Source of the DNA: an uncultured Eubacteriales bacterium
GTDB taxonomy: Bacteria; Bacillota; Clostridia; Oscillospirales; Oscillospiraceae
NCBI GenBank assembly: GCA_900551495.1
Contig: URWG01000133.1
Location: forward strand, 1-5,207
DNA: 5,207 nucleotides
Reading direction: 5' to 3'
The translations under genes and the position numbers were made by a program. Below the pieces are notes generated by a model, which saw only the letters and a program-made list of their open reading frames with translations, did no database searches and had not been told where the DNA came from. Shown here piece after piece: positions 1-4,979 of this stretch (the stretch's first letter is position 1; every line of letters begins with the position of its first letter).

Positions 1-3000
1 CGGGCTTTTCCGTGCAGAGGGCCGTGCCCTGCCAGCCGTCCTCGGTGCACGTCGGATTCTTTGCGGGGATCGCCGCAAGCGTGCCTCCCTCGCTCACCTC
101 AGAATGCGTATGTGCGCGCATGGGAATCTCCGTTCCCTCGTTGCGCTTCTCGCCGCAGTTGAAGCACTCCTCATGCTTCACGCCCACCGCCGTCTCCGTC
201 GCTTCCGTGTCCGTCACCCAGAGCCACTTGTGTCCGAGTGCCGGAATCACCGTCTCTCCGTTGTACGGTGTATTGCCTGCTGCGTCGGCAAACGTATTGC
301 CGCAGCGCTTGCACCTCCAGTGCTCGCGGCTGCCGTCCTCGGTGCAGGTCGGAGCGGCATACTCTACCTTGACAATATCATGCCCCAGCGCCTTGATTAT
401 CACATCCGTAGGCTGACTGAGATAGATCCATTTGTCAAATTCCTTGCAATAGAAGGTCAATTCGCAGATATTACATTTGCACGTAGCATACACTCCGGAC
501 TTGGTGCAGGTCGCGGATTTTCTCGGGGTAATCTGCGCCGGAGGGAAGAAATGCGTGTGAGCGGCGACGGTTCCCGACGCGCCCCTCTTACCGCAGCGTG
601 TGCACTCCAAGTGATATTCCGCAGAGCCGTCACGACGCAGGTCATCCGCTTTTCTCTGATAATCGTGTCCCAGCGCAGGAATCACCGGAATCTCGTCCAA
701 CTGCTCGCTGCCCTCGGCGTCGGCAAACACAGCGTAGCATTTGGAGCACTTCCAGTACTCCTCATTTCCGTCCTTCTCGCACTCCGCCTTGACTGCGGGA
801 ACATGCGTCAGGGTGTGCTCATGCGTCCAGAGCTGCGTGGGATACTTCTGAAGACCGTACTGATCGCTGTAGTTGCCGTATTTCGGCGTGGTCCAGCGCG
901 CTTTGCCCTCCATGAAATAGAGCGTACGGGCTTCATCCATCATAAAGCCGTCCATGTCATAGTCGCTGTAGAACGCCGCGTCGCCGAACTGCGGCGCGTC
1001 GCCGAGGAAATAGATGCTCCTCAGCGCGTCGCTGTCTCCGTAGGTCACAAACGCAGCGTCGCCGATCTCCGTCACGCTTGCGGGGATCACAATCGTCGTA
1101 ATGCTGCACCAAGCGAAGGCCAGTCTGCCGATCTTCTTCAGCCCCTCCGGAAGGGTGACGCGCTTGAGGTCCGAAAGGGAGTTGAACGCATTGTCACCGA
1201 TGGCGACGACCCTCGTGCCGTAGATGTACTCGGGGATGTCCGCTCCGGTAACCGTCTTGTCCGCGTCGACCACGGTGCCGGTCGCGGTGTCGAAATAGAT
1301 GTTGCCGTTTTCCACCTCATAGGCAACAACCGAGTCGCCGTGGGTCTTGGGAATGACGGTATTCTCATAGCGGGTCGCGCCGCAGCGGTCACATTTCTGG
1401 TGCTTGCTGCCCGCTTCCGTCGGCGTCGCTTCCTTGTCGATGATCCAAGTCCACTTGTGTCCCGTCGCAGTGCGTACCCGCGGCGTGCTGATTTGCTGCG
1501 TGCCGCTCGCGTCGGAGAACAGCTTGCCGCAGGTCTTGCAGCGCCAATACTCCTCATAGCCGTCCTCGGTGCAGGTCGGAGCCTTGCCCGCTACCTTTTC
1601 AATTGTATGCCCCGGAGGATTGCTCTGCTCGCACCACGGGTAGGTGGGATAGGTCTGAAGCGCTCCGTATATCGATGTATAATTTCCGTACCTCGGCGTG
1701 GTCCAGCCTTGCTTGCCCCCAATGTAATAGAGGGTGGTTCGATCCTCCGTATTAAACGCATCCTGATTGAAGGCCGGAGCATCTCCGTAGAAATAGACCT
1801 CCTCCGCATACGGGAACGCCCGATAGCCGATCTTTGTCACGCCCTCGGGAAGTTTGATGGTTTTGATCTTAGAATAAGGATTATCAAAGGCATGGTTACC
1901 GATCGTCTTCAGCCCGGCAGGCAGATTGATCTCGGTCAATGTGTCGTTGTACGCAAAAGCACCGGTTCCGATTACTTCGGTGTGCACATACACGTCGATT
2001 CCGGAACACTTCGGCGGACACAGGACGAGCGTCCACCCCTGCGTCTCAGTCTCCCTCTTGTAGAGGGCTTGACCATCCCACATTGTGGAGAAATTCTTGC
2101 CTCTATCATGTGAACCTATATAAAAAGTGGTGAGATTATAACACCCCTCGACCGCGCTCGGATCGATTGATTCCAAAGAGTACGGAAAACTGAGTCTGCC
2201 CATACCGCACTGGTAAAAAGCACGGCCCCGAATGTGTTTGATGTTATCGCCAATACCGACGAAACTCTTTAAGTTGGCGCGGGATAACGCGTAGCTGCCG
2301 ATGCTCTCAATCTGTATGCCGCCGAGCTTATCGGGTATAGTTCCTGATGTCAGAGTCAGATCGGAGGACGAGGCAACGATTTCACGGGTCGCTTCGTTGA
2401 TATAAATTGTGCCGCTATCGAAGTACTTATCTTCGGTGATCGGTGTGCCCGGCTGACGCAGATCAACCTTGATGCCGCCGTACGTGAACGGGAACTCGGA
2501 CTCAAGATAGCTGCCTCGTCCTGCATAGACGGTCAGATTCGTCAGCGGCTTGTTGTCCGAGCCGTAAAACGTTTTGGTGCCCTCGTTGAAGCGCAGCGCT
2601 TTGGAAATCACGTCGATATTGCCCTGGTACTCCAGCTCTCTCAGCTTGTCGCAGCCGTAAAACGCCTGCTGACCGATTCCCTCGACACAGCCCGGCAGGG
2701 TGACCTTTGTCAGGCTCGCGCAGTTCTTAAATGCCCCGTCGCCGATAAACCTGGGAATGCGCAAATCGGCAACCTCCTGCGGAATATAGACCTCCGTAAC
2801 GGTGGGATCCGCAGAGACAATCGTATCGGTGGCGGGATCGTAATAAATCTTACCGCCCTTGACGTCCCATGCCTTCAGGTTGGGACCGCCCTTCGTCGGT
2901 GCAGCCGCAATGTGGGAATGCGCATGCTCATGCTCCGCCGGAGCCGCGCTTACGCTGCCGAACGGGAACAGCGAAAGCAGCATGGCAAGCAGCAGCAGCA

Positions 3001-3022
3001 CGGATAACACTCTTTTTTTCAT
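1..3022 (-). CDS. Secreted BspA-type leucine-rich-repeat protein with interspersed CxxC repeat modules (3' end outside window)
   Basis: The frame is open without interruption from ATG at 3022 to the left edge (1007 codons, no stop). The start is fixed by AAGGAG at 3030-3035, seven bases upstream. Residues 1-26 form a signal peptide: KKR, a Leu-rich core, then VSA before Ala27; the mature protein would begin with a His-rich stretch (HEHAHSH, residues 31-37). BspA/LRR_5-type repeats of the form IP..V..IG..AF..C..L..V.LP follow, at about residues 80-450 and 597-720. Each block ends in a matching module with GDAP..F, TLYY/TLYF, GK and WTTPxYGNY (about 414-460 and 675-725). Between and after the blocks are Cys units with constant spacing (C484/C495/C498, C748/C759/C762, C839/C850/C853, C893/C904/C907, partial C992/C1003) and alternating GHKW-type units with CxxCG (C544/C547, C807/C810, C953/C956). 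The protein is extracellular, probably a cell-surface or adhesion protein as many BspA-like proteins are; this role is inferred. No membrane or wall anchor is visible, but the C-terminus is missing. Confidence 0.93.
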   Translation of the reverse strand, partial: MKKRVLSVLLLLAMLLSLFPFGSVSAAPAEHEHAHSHIAAAPTKGGPNLKAWDVKGGKIYYDPATDTIVSADPTVTEVYIPQEVADLRIPRFIGDGAFKNCASLTKVTLPGCVEGIGQQAFYGCDKLRELEYQGNIDVISKALRFNEGTKTFYGSDNKPLTNLTVYAGRGSYLESEFPFTYGGIKVDLRQPGTPITEDKYFDSGTIYINEATREIVASSSDLTLTSGTIPDKLGGIQIESIGSYALSRANLKSFVGIGDNIKHIRGRAFYQCGMGRLSFPYSLESIDPSAVEGCYNLTTFYIGSHDRGKNFSTMWDGQALYKRETETQGWTLVLCPPKCSGIDVYVHTEVIGTGAFAYNDTLTEINLPAGLKTIGNHAFDNPYSKIKTIKLPEGVTKIGYRAFPYAEEVYFYGDAPAFNQDAFNTEDRTTLYYIGGKQGWTTPRYGNYTSIYGALQTYPTYPWCEQSNPPGHTIEKVAGKAPTCTEDGYEEYWRCKTCGKLFSDASGTQQISTPRVRTATGHKWTWIIDKEATPTEAGSKHQKCDRCGATRYENTVIPKTHGDSVVAYEVENGNIYFDTATGTVVDADKTVTGADIPEYIYGTRVVAIGDNAFNSLSDLKRVTLPEGLKKIGRLAFAWCSITTIVIPASVTEIGDAAFVTYGDSDALRSIYFLGDAPQFGDAAFYSDYDMDGFMMDEARTLYFMEGKARWTTPKYGNYSDQYGLQKYPTQLWTHEHTLTHVPAVKAECEKDGNEEYWKCSKCYAVFADAEGSEQLDEIPVIPALGHDYQRKADDLRRDGSAEYHLECTRCGKRGASGTVAAHTHFFPPAQITPRKSATCTKSGVYATCKCNICELTFYCKEFDKWIYLSQPTDVIIKALGHDIVKVEYAAPTCTEDGSREHWRCKRCGNTFADAAGNTPYNGETVIPALGHKWLWVTDTEATETAVGVKHEECFNCGEKRNEGTEIPMRAHTHSEVSEGGTLAAIPAKNPTCTEDGWQGTALCTEKP
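35..56. repeat. Third copy of the PTCTEDG-coding repeat, one mismatch
   Basis: These 22 bases match the copies at 332-355 and 1559-1582 with a single mismatch (cac in place of cag). They encode PTCTEDG of the last visible Cys unit, just before the gene runs out of the window. More units may follow outside. Confidence 0.8.
332..355. repeat. 24-base exact repeat inside the LRR gene (copy A)
   Basis: This stretch is identical to 1559-1582, 1227 bases away, and both copies encode the PTCTEDG segment of a Cys-repeat unit. It is an internal coding duplication, not a mobile element. Confidence 0.85.
1559..1582. repeat. 24-base exact repeat inside the LRR gene (copy B)
   Basis: Identical to 332-355, in the same reading frame, and encoding the same PTCTEDG motif. 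The base-level identity goes beyond what conserved residues require and suggests recent duplication or gene conversion between modules. Confidence 0.85.
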
Positions 3023-3068
3023 GCTTTTACTCCTTTTTTGATTTTTGTATCGATGCTGTATGTCGCGT

Positions 3069-3085
3069 CAGGTAAAGCATACCTG
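3069..3085. promoter_or_regulatory. Perfect dyad upstream of the LRR gene, possible operator
   Basis: CAGGTAAAGCATACCTG has 6-base arms (CAGGTA / TACCTG) around a 5-base centre. It lies 46 bases upstream of the LRR start codon, in the 130-base gap after the membrane-protein gene. Position and symmetry suit a repressor or activator site, but no clear -35/-10 pair can be matched to it, and it could also be a small RNA hairpin. No regulator is encoded nearby. Confidence 0.35.
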
Positions 3086-3099
3086 TTTTGCACGGGTCA

Positions 3100-3131
3100 G
3101 GCTGCCGAAAAAACGGTCTGCCGTCGCAGCC
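3100..3131 (-). terminator. Weak terminator-like nested inverted repeat after the membrane-protein gene
   Basis: Read on the minus strand, a short stem (ACGG, 4-base loop CAGA, CCGT; 3113-3124) is followed directly by six T. Outer arms GGCTGC / GCAGCC (3100-3105 and 3126-3131) can also pair. A 4-bp inner stem is short for an intrinsic terminator, so it may attenuate read-through into the LRR gene rather than stop it. Confidence 0.3.
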
Positions 3132-3152
3132 ATGCACAGGTACGCCTCGGAA

Positions 3153-3557
3153 TCACACCCGATTCCGTGCGGCGCCGATGATGTACAGCACGGGCAGGAC
3201 AAGGCCCGTAACGGCGGATACCGCGCTGAAGCTGCCGATCGCGTTGAGCACGATTCCCGCGACGGAAAGCGCCGCAACAATCACACCCCAAACGACACAG
3301 GTCTTTGCCTTCTCCGGCTTCTTGCTGTTGGCAACGCCGAGAATGCCGGCAATCAGCTCAGCCACCGAGCCGACAACCATCAGCGCACCGCTGGCATACA
3401 GCATCCCCATTGATACCGCGCCGTCGGAAAGATACGCAACCGCGGCAATTCCCGCGACGGCAATGATGCTCATAACGATGGAAATCGCGCCGCCGATGAT
3501 CATGAGAATGCCCGTGACCTTCAGAAGTGTCGCGCCTTTCGTTGTTGTTTGTTCCAT
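3153..3557 (-). CDS. Small multi-pass membrane protein, unknown function
   Basis: A 134-residue protein whose ATG start is supported by AAGGAGG at 3565-3571, seven bases upstream. After a short polar N-terminus (MEQTTTKG) it is almost wholly hydrophobic, with predicted membrane segments at about residues 14-43, 51-77, 86-108 and 111-129. The only clearly charged loop is KKPEKAK (79-85), between the second and third segments. The segments are rich in Gly and Ala (IIGGAISI, GALMVVGS, ELIAGILGV), and the first two resemble each other, which hints at an internal duplication. I do not recognise a characterised family; short hydrophobic proteins of this style are common in Clostridia and are usually left hypothetical. 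It ends in RNRV and then TGA. It lies 73 bases after the second zinc-ribbon gene and 130 bases before the LRR gene. It could be an accessory membrane partner of either neighbour, but nothing in the sequence shows this. Confidence 0.82.
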   Translation of the reverse strand: MEQTTTKGATLLKVTGILMIIGGAISIVMSIIAVAGIAAVAYLSDGAVSMGMLYASGALMVVGSVAELIAGILGVANSKKPEKAKTCVVWGVIVAALSVAGIVLNAIGSFSAVSAVTGLVLPVLYIIGAARNRV

Positions 3558-3585
3558 GTTTTCTCCTCCTTCTCAAGAAATATAT

Positions 3586-3607
3586 AGAAACGCCGTTCGG
3601 CTTTTCT
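3586..3607 (-). terminator. Hairpin between the zinc-ribbon pair and the membrane-protein gene, possible weak terminator
   Basis: Arms at 3586-3595 and 3598-3607 pair over 10 bases with one mismatch (AGAAAcGCCG / CGGCtTTTCT) around a 2-base loop. On the minus strand the hairpin is followed by ATATATTTCTTG, which is U-rich but interrupted. It sits 24 bases after the zinc-ribbon stop and 28 bases before the next start. It may partially terminate or act as a processing/stability hairpin within an operon. Confidence 0.35.
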
Positions 3608-3630
3608 ACCGTATGAACGGGAGCTGCGGC

Positions 3631-3930
3631 TCACGCTCCGCCGTCGGTATCCGCCGCGTCGCCGACCCGCTCCCTTGCGGGCAGGCTCTTGCCGCAGTGC
3701 GGACAGTAGCGCCCGTCGGAGGTTAGCACCGTCCCGCAGTGCTCGCATCGATCGTGCAGCTCCCGATAGCCGTCAAATAACGTTTTTGCCGTCAGCTCCG
3801 CCCCGCAGTTCGGGCAGGTATCCTCAACGCCTGTCACGGCACTGAGGCAATGCGGGCATATTTTTGTCTGCTTCATCACGCTCGGTCCGAAACCGAATTG
3901 CGCCAAGGCTCTCAGCTTTCTGTCCGTCAC
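3631..3930 (-). CDS. Double zinc-ribbon-like protein, unknown function
   Basis: A 99-residue protein with four Cys-x-x-Cys pairs arranged as two zinc-ribbon units: C25/C28 with C39/C42 (CPHC, CPNC) and C62/C65 with C76/C79 (CEHC, CPHCGKSL). Each unit should bind one zinc ion; this is inferred from the spacing. The protein has no signal peptide or membrane segment, so it is probably cytoplasmic. The chosen start is GTG at 3930. Its first four bases form GTGA with the stop of the upstream gene, and GGGAGGG (3938-3944) lies seven bases ahead, so translational coupling is likely. ATG at 3876 (residue 19) is an alternative start but has no convincing binding site. The tail ERVGDAADTDGGA is acidic and looks disordered. 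The second unit has the form seen in many stand-alone bacterial zinc-ribbon proteins, which gives no specific function; DNA, RNA or protein binding are all possible. Confidence 0.8.
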   Translation of the reverse strand: MTDRKLRALAQFGFGPSVMKQTKICPHCLSAVTGVEDTCPNCGAELTAKTLFDGYRELHDRCEHCGTVLTSDGRYCPHCGKSLPARERVGDAADTDGGA

Positions 3931-4295
3931 GGCGCCGCCCCTCCCTCATAGCGCAGGGGCTTACCGCAAGCACGGCAGCATCGCCCCTCCTGTCGCACCC
4001 GTGCTCCGCAAAATTTGCAGAACACAGGCTCGTCCTCAAACGGTGCGCAGGCAACACATTCCAAAACATCCGGGTTGAAGGCGGCGTCAATGACCCACCT
4101 GCCGCATTTGTGGCAGAGATTGAAATGCTGCCTTCCCTCGTCTTCCCACGCCGTCTGCAGCTCCTCCGACTGGGGACTGCCGCGGAAGGGTCTTGTGATA
4201 CAAGCCAGCGCACCGGTCATGCCACAGAAAAAACCGTAGCGATTTCCGTCCGGTGCCGGAAAAATAATATATGCCGCTGCGCCTTGCCCTGTCAT
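3927..4295 (-). CDS. Cysteine-rich zinc-ribbon-like protein, first gene of a coupled pair
   Basis: A 122-residue protein starting at ATG 4295, chosen because TGAGGAGAG lies just upstream (core GAGGAG at 4303-4308, 7-base spacing). A longer reading with GTG at 4436 would add 47 Arg/Cys-rich residues through a structured leader and has no good binding site, so I reject it. The N-terminal half (about residues 1-55) has no cysteine pair but contains YGFFCGMTGALACITRPF (20-37), with single cysteines C24 and C32. The C-terminal half has four pairs: C61/C64, C80/C83, C93/C96 and C107/C110, the last preceded by C106. The final two pairs form a standard zinc-ribbon (FCKFCGARV...CCRACGKPL). It is probably cytoplasmic and binds about two zinc ions (inferred). 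It overlaps the next gene by four bases (GTGA), so the two products are probably made together and may interact. Specific function unknown. Confidence 0.8.
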   Translation of the reverse strand: MTGQGAAAYIIFPAPDGNRYGFFCGMTGALACITRPFRGSPQSEELQTAWEDEGRQHFNLCHKCGRWVIDAAFNPDVLECVACAPFEDEPVFCKFCGARVRQEGRCCRACGKPLRYEGGAAP

Positions 4296-4302
4296 TTTTT
4301 CT

Positions 4303-4308
4303 CTCCTC
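4303..4308 (-). promoter_or_regulatory. Ribosome binding site that fixes the start of the first zinc-ribbon gene
   Basis: GAGGAG on the minus strand, seven bases before ATG 4295. It decides against the longer GTG-initiated frame from 4436. Confidence 0.75.
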
Positions 4309-4360
4309 ACACATGTCCCGCAATTTTTTCGGATTCTGCATACCATATTTGATACAGCCC

Positions 4361-4388
4361 TGCGTCCGCCGGGACTGCTCCCGACGCA
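4361..4388 (-). other. Stem-loop in the leader of the zinc-ribbon operon
   Basis: On the minus strand TGCGTC / GACGCA form outer arms. Within them GGGA, loop GCAG, TCCC forms a perfect inner stem, with a GGCG bulge on one side. The structure sits 66 bases upstream of the start codon, inside the presumed 5' untranslated region. No T-run follows, so it is not an intrinsic terminator. No known riboswitch class is recognised. Confidence 0.4.
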
Positions 4389-4406
4389 TCGGCGCACGGC
4401 AGAGAC

Positions 4407-4435
4407 TGCCGGACGGAAATTTCCGTTTTTCGGCA
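4407..4435. promoter_or_regulatory. Nested perfect palindrome just downstream of the putative promoter
   Basis: ACGGAAATTTCCGT (4413-4426) is a perfect 14-base palindrome. It is flanked by TGCCG (4407-4411) and CGGCA (4431-4435), which extend the symmetry. It lies 15 to 43 bases downstream of the -10-like element, where a roadblock operator or a 5' RNA stem would sit. No cognate regulator is visible. Confidence 0.4.
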
Positions 4436-4449
4436 CTCCGACGCTTCAC

Positions 4450-4455
4450 ATTATA
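4450..4455 (-). promoter_or_regulatory. Possible -10 element of the zinc-ribbon operon promoter
   Basis: The minus strand reads TATAAT exactly (context GCTATAATG). It follows the hairpin and T-run at 4467-4502, and the first downstream gene starts about 155 bases later. A -35 at 17-18 base spacing is poor (TAGTGC/AGTGCT), so the assignment rests on the perfect -10 and its location between a terminator and an operon. Confidence 0.4.
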
Positions 4456-4466
4456 GCGGATTCCGC

Positions 4467-4502
4467 AAAAAAAGCACTACCCGTTTTCTCAAAATGGGTA
4501 GT
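4467..4502 (-). terminator. Intrinsic terminator-like hairpin, minus strand
   Basis: Arms ACTACCC and GGGTAGT (4476-4482, 4496-4502) extend inward through a G-T wobble and TTTT/AAAA to give a stem of about 12 base pairs with a 3-base loop. On the minus strand it is followed by GC and then seven T (4467-4473). It would stop transcription from the metG side just before the putative zinc-ribbon promoter. Confidence 0.6.
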
Positions 4503-4522
4503 ACGGAGCATTATTTTTGAAT

Positions 4523-4551
4523 AGCTTTGCCCAAAAATGTAGGGCAAAGCT
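4523..4551. repeat. Perfect 10-bp inverted repeat
   Basis: AGCTTTGCCC and GGGCAAAGCT flank a 9-base loop (AAAAATGTA). Neither strand has a convincing T-run after it (plus: CTCTTTTCG; minus: ATTCAAAAATAATG), so it is not a clear terminator. It lies 20 bases from the terminator hairpin at 4476-4502. Confidence 0.75.
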
Positions 4552-4618
4552 CTTTTCGTGGGTAGCAGAGTCGTCCTTCGCTTTGAAAGACATGCTCGGA
4601 AAAATTTTTTCTTGAAAA

Positions 4619-4653
4619 GCGGCTTTCGGAAGAAAAAATCCTCCCAAAGCCGC
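4619..4653. repeat. Inverted repeat with 8-bp perfect arms
   Basis: GCGGCTTT (4619-4626) pairs with AAAGCCGC (4646-4653), and GGA/TCC (4628-4630, 4639-4641) can pair inside. On the minus strand TTTTC follows, so weak terminator activity is possible. It is the third hairpin in a 180-base cluster. Confidence 0.7.
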
Positions 4654-4795
4654 CTCGAAACGTTGGGGTCGGTAGTTCAAGTCCTCTCAACAAAGAAAAA
4701 TATCTTTTTGTTTGCATTCGCATCACCTCTTCCGCGTATAGTGTAATCAAACCACTGAGGAAATTGAAATGTGTGGGTTCTAAATCAGGAACGGC

Positions 4796-4832
4796 AAAAA
4801 AATAAGAGCCCCGAATTGAATCGGAGCTCTTA
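4796..4832 (-). terminator. Strong intrinsic terminator downstream of metG
   Basis: Arms at 4803-4814 and 4821-4832 pair over 12 positions with one mismatch (TAAGAGC-CCGA / TCGG-GCTCTTA) around a 6-base loop. On the minus strand the hairpin is followed by seven T (4796-4802). It lies 147 bases after the metG stop codon and in the right orientation to end that transcript. Confidence 0.8.
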
Positions 4833-4879
4833 GTAAAAATGTGCGAATTCCTGTGACTTATGGCGACTTGCAGCCACTT

Positions 4880-4891
4880 TGGTGTACTTAT
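4880..4891. repeat. 12-base direct repeat downstream of metG (copy 1)
   Basis: TGGTGTACTTAT is identical to 4968-4979, 88 bases away. The sequence after it (TGGTGTATTT) partly repeats the motif in tandem, and GTGACTTATGG at 4854-4864 is a looser relative. Confidence 0.6.
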
Positions 4892-4967
4892 GGTGTATTT
4901 GTGTGAATTTCGGCTAAAAAGCGGCAATGTAGGACATACCGTTTTTACGGCAAAAGAGTACATGCCA

Positions 4968-4979
4968 TGGTGTACTTAT
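4968..4979. repeat. 12-base direct repeat overlapping the metG stop (copy 2)
   Basis: Identical to 4880-4891. Its last base is the last base of the metG TAA stop codon. With the adjoining bases it also forms a short inverted repeat, TGTACT-TATT-AGTACA (4971-4986). Confidence 0.6.

Larger units (their letters stand above)
4456..4978. other. Gene-free intergenic region rich in inverted and direct repeats
   Basis: About 520 bases between the metG stop and the zinc-ribbon promoter, visibly richer in A and T than the flanking genes. Open frames here (for example minus 4963-4511 and 4680-4489, plus 4558-4746) run straight through terminators and hairpins and have low-complexity, unfamiliar translations, so I do not call them genes. 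The most gene-like is a minus frame from ATG 4717 (68 residues) with GAGGTG six bases upstream, but it ends inside a perfect hairpin. The region holds two terminators, two further perfect inverted repeats and direct repeats, listed separately. Confidence 0.7.

Noticed and set aside
457..1809. Several other frames over the LRR gene on both strands (457-645, 598-792, 1138-1557, 1591-1809)
   Set aside because: All are Arg/Ser/Pro-rich low-complexity shadows of the LRR reading frame, without ribosome binding sites or recognisable motifs.
104..2113. Plus-strand open frame of 669 codons
   Set aside because: It lies entirely antisense to the LRR gene, which has a signal peptide, ribosome binding site and clear repeats. 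The plus translation is Arg/Leu/Val-rich with no domain and arises from codon bias of the true strand.
2931..3022. GCA/GCT-like triplet run near the LRR start (cagcagcagca) as a microsatellite
   Set aside because: It simply encodes the poly-leucine core of the signal peptide (CTG codons on the minus strand).
3088..3726. Plus-strand 212-codon frame opposite the membrane-protein gene
   Set aside because: It is antisense to a gene with an excellent ribosome binding site and membrane-protein composition. Its Ala/Pro/Thr/Met-rich translation is the expected reverse-strand shadow of a hydrophobic protein.
3927..4436. Longer version of the first zinc-ribbon gene starting at GTG 4436
   Set aside because: The 47 extra residues run through two leader dyads, have no ribosome binding site, and are Arg/Cys-rich without pattern. 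ATG 4295 has GAGGAG at ideal spacing.
4671..4690. A complete tRNA gene on the plus strand
   Set aside because: Only a T-arm-like string is present. No acceptor stem, D-arm or anticodon arm can be folded upstream, and the T-stem mispairs.
4511..4963. Minus-strand 150-codon frame between metG and the zinc-ribbon genes, and a 68-codon version from ATG 4717
   Set aside because: The long form reads through the strong terminator at 4796-4832 and both forms end inside the hairpin at 4523-4551. No domain is recognisable. The shorter form has a passable ribosome binding site (GAGGTG), so it is recorded here but not called.
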